A DNA stretch of 64,000 nucleotides. Source: Taeniopygia guttata (Eukaryota > Chordata > Aves > Passeriformes > Estrildidae). The notes under the pieces were generated by a model. It made no database searches. It was not told the DNA's origin and saw only the letters and a list, made by a program, of their open reading frames with translations. A program made the position numbers and the translations under genes. The stretch covers positions 3,467,501-3,531,500 of the forward strand of contig NC_133060.1 in assembly GCF_048771995.1 (NCBI RefSeq). The letters are read 5' to 3'. Below, one piece after another: positions 57,401-64,000 of this stretch (position 1 is the first letter of the stretch; the number at the start of each line of letters is the position of its first letter).

Positions 57401-59328
57401 GGCCTCGTGGTGCTCGGCACCACCAGTGCCTCGGTGAGAAGAGCGCAGGGGCTGAAGCCGTGCTGCCAGCGTGGGGCTGGGGAAGGCAGTCCCTGGGGCT
57501 CGGCTGGCCTTGGGGCACTGAGGCAGCTGCTGCCAGCTCTCCTGCCTCCTGCTGCAGCTGCCCCAGTGCTTTGGCACAGGCCTTTGGCCCCTGGGCCCTG
57601 TGGCAGCAGGATGGTGTTTCACACACTTGTGTTCCACAAGTAGATGGCCAGAAGGATGTGGAGCCTGCATGAAAGGCTCGTGGAGCTCCTGCAGGAAAAT
57701 GACGGCGTCATGCTCAGGATGACCGCGGTTCTCCTCAGAGCTGTATTTCTCTACAAAGAGGCCCCAATGACCAGCACCCTCGCCCTGCAGCTGGCTGAGG
57801 CGCTCCTGCCACTCTTTGACAACGTAAGGCTCTGCGCCTCCAGCCACGGCCAGCGGGTGCTACCCGCACACTTTGTGCCCTGTGCACTTACAGGCTGTGC
57901 CCAGCTGGGCCTGAAGCAGCTGACGCTGAGGTCTTTCTTCCTTCCTTTCATACAGGAGGATAGCCAGGTGCAGTTGAGCTCCATGTTTATCTTCCGAGAC
58001 ATGCTGGATCGTTTTCCGGAAGAGGAAAAAAAGGCCCTGAAGGCACACGTGCGCCAGAGCCTGCTGCCACTCTCCTTCCACTGCCATGATGAGAACCAGC
58101 GAGTGGCAGAGGTGAGGACTCGGCAGCTGCTGCTGTTCCCCTGGCAGGGGCTGGGCTGCCTCCTGCCCTGGCACCTCGCAGGCTGCAGCCTCCTCCAGGC
58201 CCTGGCACAGGGACGGGTCCTGCGCCCTGGGCTGTGGGGCCACCTCCGCGTCTCTGCTGCTCTCCAGGCTTCTCAGGAAACGCTGCTTTGTGCGGCCGAG
58301 TTCCTGAAGCAGAGGGATCTCGAAAAGCTGCTGAAGAACCAGAAGCTGTGGAAGTTCACCGAGTGCCTGGTAAGGAGGGCCGGGAAGCCGCAGCCCCAGC
58401 CTGGAGAAGCCCCCTGAGCGCGGTGCTCGGTGTGCGGGCTGGCAGCTGTGCCCCTGCCCGCTGCTGCAGCCCGAGGCCGCGCGGGCTCTGCTCCAGGCTC
58501 CTGCGGCCCGAGCCGGGTGCCCATGGAGCCCCGGCCCGGCGGGGCTGCGGGGCCAACCCTTCCCTCCTGCCGCTCTCTGCAGCTGGCAGAGGACAGCAGC
58601 AGCGTGGCCGAGCACCTGCGCCGGGCCCTGCCCTACCTGCAGAGCCCACAGGAGCCCCTGCGAGAGGCGGCCGTCAGGTTCATGGGTGAGCCACGAGCCG
58701 GGCCAGGAGGCCGTGTGGGCACAGGGCTGGCAGCGCCGCTGGCAGGGAGCTGTGCCACCGGGCCTGACAGGCTCTGTGTTCCCAGGGACGGCCGGGCGGT
58801 ACCTGAGGGGGAGGAAGGAAGAACTCCAGCTCATCTCTGAGGGTGAGTGAGGGCAGCGGGCTGCCAGCGGTGCCTGGCAGGGAGCTGCGAGCCCTGCCCT
58901 GGCTGCGGAGGGCTCTGCTCCCTGTGCGGACCAGGGCCGGCGTGGGCAGAGCACACAGAGGTTTCAGGGCACCTGGGGGATTCGTGGCCAGCAGCTTCGG
59001 GCTGATCCAGCTGGTCCCTGCTCCCTGCTGGCCGTGGCCAGAGCCAGCTGGGATGGCCCTGGCACAGAGTCCCCTCGGGTCCCCTCAGATGTGGGAACTG
59101 ACCATGGCTCTGTTCCTCTCTCTTTCAGCCCTTGAAGGCATGGAAAATGACATCAGTGTCCCTGTCGGAAGCCTGGCAATTCAAACATTGTACATCCTCC
59201 AGGAAGCAGAGAGAGCTCCATACTCCATCTTTGACAACCTGCATGATCGGCTCCGCAGGGCATGGAGGAGACGGCCTCGTCTGTCAGGGCTCGGCTGGCT
59301 GCGCTGCTGGAGCTCTGCAGAGAGCTGA
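54456..59328 (+). CDS. MROH-family (maestro HEAT-like repeat) protein, right copy
   Basis: Fifteen plus-strand exons: 54456-54594, 54930-54994, 55104-55253, 55436-55584, 55903-56050, 56317-56504, 56593-56730, 57011-57125, 57296-57433, 57644-57823, 57956-58111, 58268-58369, 58583-58685, 58786-58842, 59129-59328. Every junction has GT and AG, all phases agree, and the sum of 2028 nt encodes about 675 residues. The sequence matches the left copy except for scattered replacements: in exon 1 KLAWGK against KLGWGK, and in exon 10 AVFLYKEAPM against AAFLCNGAPI. Exon 11 could instead start further upstream, because the frame is open through part of the intron; the acceptor after ttccttcctttcatacag is stronger and gives LFDN-EDSQVQLSS. 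The protein is predicted to be a cytosolic helical-repeat scaffold; its role in birds is unknown. A standard AATAAA lies 116 bp after the stop, unlike the left copy. Confidence 0.9.
54646..54756. repeat. (CCATG)n(CCATC)n pentanucleotide tract in MROH intron 1
   Basis: About 14 CCATG units followed by about 8 CCATC units. The left arm has only the CCATC-type (complement GGGAT) units. Confidence 0.95.
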
Positions 59329-59443
59329 TCCCAGAGGCTCTGTCTGCTGGGGCCGCCCGAGCCAGCAGGAATGTTTCGTTTCTTTAAGATTGTTCTTTCT
59401 GTCTTTTTGTTTTACTTTAGCATATAAATATAGGATGTGTTGT

Positions 59444-59449
59444 AATAAA
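59444..59449 (+). terminator. poly(A) signal of right MROH gene
   Basis: AATAAA within gtgttgtaataaacagac, 116 bp after the stop codon. Confidence 0.8.
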
Positions 59450-59949
59450 CAGACTCCCAGGATCTTTCTTTTGCTGCCCAGGTTCTGCAGGGCCTAGGGG
59501 AAGAGGGACAAAAGGGATCCTGGGCTCAGCAAGCTGCCCAGGCATGCAGGGTTGCAGGGAAAATGGCCAGAAGCCCCTTGGCCTTTGGTGGTTCTGCCAA
59601 AGCCTTTGTGCTGCCCACAGAGCAGATGGGCAGGGGCTGGAGCTGTGGGGATCTCTGTGAGACCGGTGCCTGGAGATGGCCACAAGCCCTGTCCCAGGCA
59701 GGAAGCGCCATCCGTGTCCTCCTGCCCGTGTGTTGCTGCCTGGATTGCTGAGGGCTCCCAGGTGCCTCTGGATGGGCTCCTCTGGAGCTCCTGTGGGGCT
59801 GCGGCGCTGCTGCCGGGGAGGTTGGCCGGGCTGGGGAGAGCCTGTGGGGACGGGGCCACGAAGGGATGAGGGGCTGCGGAAGCCCTGACAGGACAAGGCA
59901 GTGGGAAGGCACGGGGGGGACGTGTGAGGGAGTGGGTAACGTTGGCTCG

Positions 59950-60170
59950 GGGAGGAAAGTGGGTTGGAGCCAAAGAGACCACTCACCCCGATGTTCCTGT
60001 GGCAAACAGAGCACGTTTATTCTCAAGCCCTTCCTTCTAAAGGGCCTTTGAAAAACCCAGTCTGGATGATTTCACTGGTCTGATCTCTGTGCCCCTTCAG
60101 ATTCTGGCCTGGGGAATGCCTGCAGCCTTGGGAGAGCTGTGATGGGCCAGGCCCCTGTCAGTCAAACCAG
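59950..60170 (-). mobile_element. LTR-like remnant (right arm)
   Basis: Mirror of 4938-5130; the minus strand carries AATAAA in gagaataaacgtgctctg. Confidence 0.4.
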
Positions 60171-60479
60171 GGTTGGTACATTCACCCCGTACAAGCCAGC
60201 CTGCACGGTGACACGGCAACAGAGTGCGAGGCACAGCTGCGGGTGCTCCCCGTGAACCTCAGCTCTGGGACCACTGCCTGCCCCAAGCTTCAGGGGCTGC
60301 AGGGGGAGCCCGGCTGGGCTCTGCCCTGGGGCCATCCTGCAGGGACAGCTGCACACAGCCTGCAGCTTTGGGAATGGCATTAGTGCCCAGGGTGGGGGGG
60401 AAGCTGCAAGTCCTTGACTGCTGTCTTGTGTTGCTGAGAAGAGGAAGGACATCTTGGAACTGGGGATGCTCTATTTGAA

Positions 60480-60835
60480 GTCAAGCGGGCAACTTTGTGG
60501 TGGGGGAGCTGCGTGGGCCAAAAGGACGCAGGGGTGCTGGTCAAGTGCAGCTGAAGGTGGGCCAGTGTGTGGCCAGGTGGCCAAGAAGGCCAAGGATGCC
60601 CTGGCCTGTGTCAGCAGCAGTGGGGCAGCAGGAGCAGGGCAGTGACCGTCCCCCTGGGCTGGGCAGCGCTGCGGCCATGGCTGGGAGTGCTGTGTCCACT
60701 TGTGGGCCCCTCTGAAGCAGAAAGTCCTCGAGGGGCTGGAGCCTGTGCAGAGAAGGACACGGGAGCTGGGGAAGGCTGTGGAGTGCAAGGCCAAGGAGGA
60801 GGTGCTGAGGGAGCTTTAGCCTGGACAACGGGAGG
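60480..60835 (+). mobile_element. CR1 fragment (right arm)
   Basis: Mirror of 4270-4625. Reads in CR1 sense orientation: gtgtccacttgtgggcccct, tgagggagctttagcctgg. It ends where the PAK3-like exon begins. Confidence 0.75.
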
Positions 60836-63326
60836 AAAATGGTGAACATGGAAAATCCCAGGATGAAATACACTGAACTGGAAGATATTGGCAAGGGGTT
60901 AGTCCAGCCACAGTTACTTCTACACAACCATGGGCCAGATGTTTTGCTGGTTTATCAGGTGTTTCACTGGAAGATCTATCCAGTGTGAACTCAGGCCAGC
61001 TGCAAACGTGTTCAGATACTGGGGATAGATTGTCCCATCGCTTCAGTGCTGCTCAGAATTTGTGTGTGTGCTCAGAAAGCATTGTCAGAGACATCTCCAT
61101 GCTGCTGAGGTCTTGCCTGCATCAAGGAACAGGACCTGGAAGATCTCTTTGTCTCTCAAGTGTGGGACAGCTCTGTGTTAACTTCTTTAGCGTTTTTGTA
61201 TGTCTCAAAATCACACTGCCACACTAATGAAAAAAGAAGAACCTTGCTTGCCTGAAAGAGCAACCTACCCCCTATCAAAGCTGTGAAATAACAGTTCTCA
61301 GGAACATTTCTTTCCCATGGTTTGTGGAAGGAAATATTGCATGGTCAGGATAGGAACCACACAGTTTAGAAACTGAAACCCAAAATGAAAGAATAAATTC
61401 CCTTTAGGAGCTGAGGCAGTAAACCCCAACACTTCAGCAACCGGCCCAGGCACTGCCCATGCATTTGAGAGGAAAATACATCATCTGCCTTCTGACAGAG
61501 CCCTCCTGCATCCTGCAAGTTTTAGGCATTTACAGCAGAGATCTCCTGTGTGGGCTGGCTTTCACTCTAAGAAATAAACAGCTTCTCCTTTCTCTGCTTC
61601 TGTTTTGTTTCTAGGACTTTTGGACATGTGGTTAGAGCACTCAACAAAGCCACAGGAGGAGAGGTACATGTCAACAGCCCCCGCAGACTCTGCTGCACCC
61701 GAGGGGCTTTCTCCTCTGGTGTGGGCAGCTGTGGCCAGAGCTTTGGGTAGAGCTGTGCTGAAAAGGCAAAGGAAGCACAGACTGGTGCCAGCCTGCAAAA
61801 TACATTTGGGACAGTCTTTGTCCTTCTCAGCTGCCAAAAAGAAGGCCCAGAGGGCAGCAGTTCATTTCGGAGAAGGATGTGCTCACTCGCTCTCAATTGC
61901 TAAAACAAAGGTGGTGCTTTAGAGCATCTCACTGCTCTTTGGGGCGACAGCTTCCGAGTCCTGAATTCTCATCTCTGCCTGCCAGAAAATGCATCTGAAA
62001 GTTACTGGCAGTTCCTCAGCCACCTGCAGTGCTGCACTTGGGAACTGCACACAGGGAGAGATCTGCAAGGCATCCCTAAAAGCCATAGCCCAAGTTGTAT
62101 CCACAGAGTATTGAGGCATGGATCACTTCTTCTGAATCCCATACAAAGCAGCAGGGAGTGTGCTCAGAGGTTTGTGAGTGATAGCTGAGACACCACTGTT
62201 AGCAAGTGGACACGGCAAAACCTCAGTGGCCCCGTGTCCTGTAACTGGCCTCCAAGGGCGCGGAGCAATGGGCTGTTGCAATGTCAGTTCCAGTTCCTGC
62301 AGTGCCTAATCACGAGGCAGTTTGGCACAGATCGGCTGCGTCATTGCAAAATCACTCGCTCCATGTGCCTTGTGGTCTCGTGCCACCAACTTCTCAAGTT
62401 ACTGATTTTCAGTGTCATTTTAGGTGGCCATAAAGAAAATAAGACTTAAAGGATTGAAGAGGAAGCAAGTAACCGTTAATGAAATCAGTATCATGAAGAG
62501 GCATAGGAGTCCCAGTGTTGTGAATTATTTAGACAGGTGAGTGGTCATGGACTTATCCCATGAATGTGTGTTTACATACAGCAAACACGAGAGGTTAAAA
62601 ACCCACTTTGGTCACTTCTAGAAAGTAGAGCTGTTAATTATTCTGTATTAATATTTCTCTACTCATCTCCAATGGATGAGAAGAGAGTGCATCTTGTCTG
62701 CATGAGTCTTCCCTGGCGCACGTAGTTCGAAAATTATTCAGAAATTATTCAAAACCTGGATCATCTATATCTTACTAAGTTAATACCCTCTAAGTTCACT
62801 GCCTCCACATTTTTTTGGGATAGATTTTTTAAAGTTTCTTAAATGCTGATGAACCATCCTAAAGCTGATTTCCCTTGGATTGTTGCCCTTCTTTTCCATT
62901 GCTATGCATGCCAGGAAGACTAGGTGCTTATTTCCAGAAACACCATGCGTGACAGGCTTTTTATCTGGGCTGTTACTAAACCACACTTTCCGCTTGCTGG
63001 CCATCTAAGACATCTCCTTTTTCACAGCTGTTCTTTTCTCCTTGAGACTGCACAGATTGCAAACAACACACAGCCAAGAGGGAATGTCTATTGCTTTGAT
63101 TCTGCCTTTGTCTCAAAGGGACCTGAAAACAAGAATCAACCCCTGTCTTTTCCAAACAGCAATGTAGCCATGTACGTTCATCCCCGTGCCCTTGTTTCCT
63201 TCTTTCAGCTACCTTCTGGGTGAGGAACTCTGGCTGGTCATGCAGTACATGGACGGAGGCACTCTGAGCGATGTCATCAGCAAGACCTGCCTGTGTGAAG
63301 GTGACATAGCATCCATCAGTCAGGAG
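60836..63326 (+). CDS. PAK3-like kinase, partial (N-lobe exons)
   Basis: p21-activated kinases are STE20-type Ser/Thr kinases; songbirds have an expanded PAK3-like set. Four phase-consistent plus-strand exons: about 60836-60897 (MENPRMKYTELEDIGKG, donor GTTAGT), 61615-61663 (TFGHVVRALNKATGGE, completing the GKGTFG ATP loop), 62424-62536 (VAIKKIRLKGLKRKQVTVNE with the catalytic lysine, ending VVNYLD) and 63209-63326 (YLLGEELWLVMQYMDGGTLS to ISQE, the hinge region). The HRD and DFG exons should lie past the window end. The 5' limit of the first exon is approximate, because CR1 sequence abuts it. The regulatory CRIB/autoinhibitory exons were not found. The first two exons lie inside the inverted repeat and the last two outside it. 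The MROH gene ends 1.4 kb upstream on the same strand. Confidence 0.85.
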
Positions 63327-64000
63327 GTCAGCAATCCCACCTGTGCTTCCAAGGGTTTGGGCAGGATTGTCTGGGAAACAGGGGCTCAGAACAGGAGAGG
63401 TTTCATGTATAAAGCTTTGTTTCTGCATTGCTGGTATGCTATGGGCAAGTAAAAGCATCTCAAGTGAAATGCCTGCCAGTGCCCTCGCACTCACTGTACT
63501 CTGTTCTTGTACTCTTATCTCCTGCTGTTGTATTCTCACTCTGCCTCTTGTATTTGCTGTTCTCCATCTTGCCTCCTTAAACCTTTGCCTGTCTTCACTG
63601 CATTCCTTGCTTGTAAAAGCAAAGGTGCTGGTAGCAGGATTTGAAACGAACAGCAAAGGAAAAAGGGGAGACTCATTTCCCTCAGTCCTCAGCTAAAACC
63701 CATAGTAGTGCAGCCAAAATGCGCTTTGCTTCTGAGCACACCCACTGCAGCAGCAGTCATCCTGGCTGGTTTGCAGGGGACAGTGTACAACAACAGCAGG
63801 TGCTGTTGCTCTTTCAAAAGCTGGCATGCCTTTCCTTAGAAAGGTCCTGCTCTGCAAGTGTTGGAGCAGCAGCTCTTCCTCTCAATGGCGCTGCGTTCTG
63901 CCATTACTCGCCATTCCCCCGCACAGGGCATCTTTTAGATTCTTTGTTTCTTTTCTCGTGCCATGGAATCACAGCGCTCATTTTTGCCCTCCTGTTTCTG
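63327..64000. other. PAK3-like intron to window end
   Basis: After the donor gtcagc no further exon with HRD or DFG motifs is visible, so the next exon is beyond 64000 or was lost. Confidence 0.5.

Larger units (their letters stand above)
52222..62245 (-). repeat. right arm of large inverted repeat
   Basis: Inverted counterpart of 2851-12635. It is slightly longer (about 10.0 kb), mainly through more copies of a 61-bp tandem repeat (about six against three) and a longer pentanucleotide tract. The spacer between the arms is about 39.6 kb. Past 62245 the PAK3-like intron continues with unique sequence. Inside 52222 the spacer sequence has no counterpart on the left, where the provirus starts. 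Confidence 0.95.

Noticed and set aside
59450-60835. MROH-PAK3-like fusion gene in the right arm
   Set aside because: Both genes are on the plus strand and 1.4 kb apart, but MROH has its own stop and poly(A) signal, and no linking exon was seen.

Overview
The window looks like vertebrate, specifically passerine-bird, nuclear DNA. The evidence is CR1 LINE fragments, ERVL-type LTR pieces of avian character, an alpharetrovirus-like provirus, GT-AG introns, and lineage-expanded songbird families (PIM1-like and PAK3-like kinases, MROH/maestro HEAT-like genes). It does not look like an ordinary single-copy locus. It is built from duplicated, often incomplete gene blocks framed by a large inverted duplication.

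Layout: 1-2850 holds CR1 remnants and tandem repeats, ending in a 36-bp minisatellite. A left arm (2851-12635) is repeated in inverted orientation as a right arm (52222-62245). Each arm carries a complete 15-exon MROH-family gene of about 675 codons (minus strand on the left, plus on the right), the glycine-loop exons of a PAK3-like kinase, a CR1 fragment and LTR-like remnants. The outer breakpoint falls inside a PAK3-like intron. The right copy therefore continues into the catalytic-lysine exon and the next exon, while the left copy stops.

The roughly 39.6-kb spacer contains four blocks. (i) 12633-23355 is a composite endogenous retrovirus: a provirus with a tRNA-Phe-type primer site, broken gag, an RSV-type AAATTTA slippery site, an open alpharetrovirus-like pol and an open gammaretrovirus-type env. 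A foreign solo LTR with a 6-bp target duplication sits inside gag, and a second, inverted 5' LTR-gag fragment abuts the 3' LTR. (ii) 23424-32855 holds the last eight exons of a TOGARAM (TOG array) family gene, starting 68 bp from the retroviral edge. (iii) 38059-44139 holds partial copies of OTOR and SNRPB2 in their conserved order and orientation, both missing exons. (iv) 45.9-49.1 kb holds two PIM1-like kinase copies, one strongly degraded and one lacking its N-lobe, opposite a plus-strand ORF of unknown identity; minisatellites and LTR pieces follow.

Taken together, intact MROH genes, 5'- or 3'-truncated copies of normally single-copy genes, and young-looking proviruses around a large inverted repeat suggest an ampliconic accessory region. 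A sex chromosome, a germline-restricted chromosome or a subtelomeric/unplaced region would all fit; the sequence alone cannot decide. Exon limits were set by eye from splice signals and phase agreement, not by a gene predictor.
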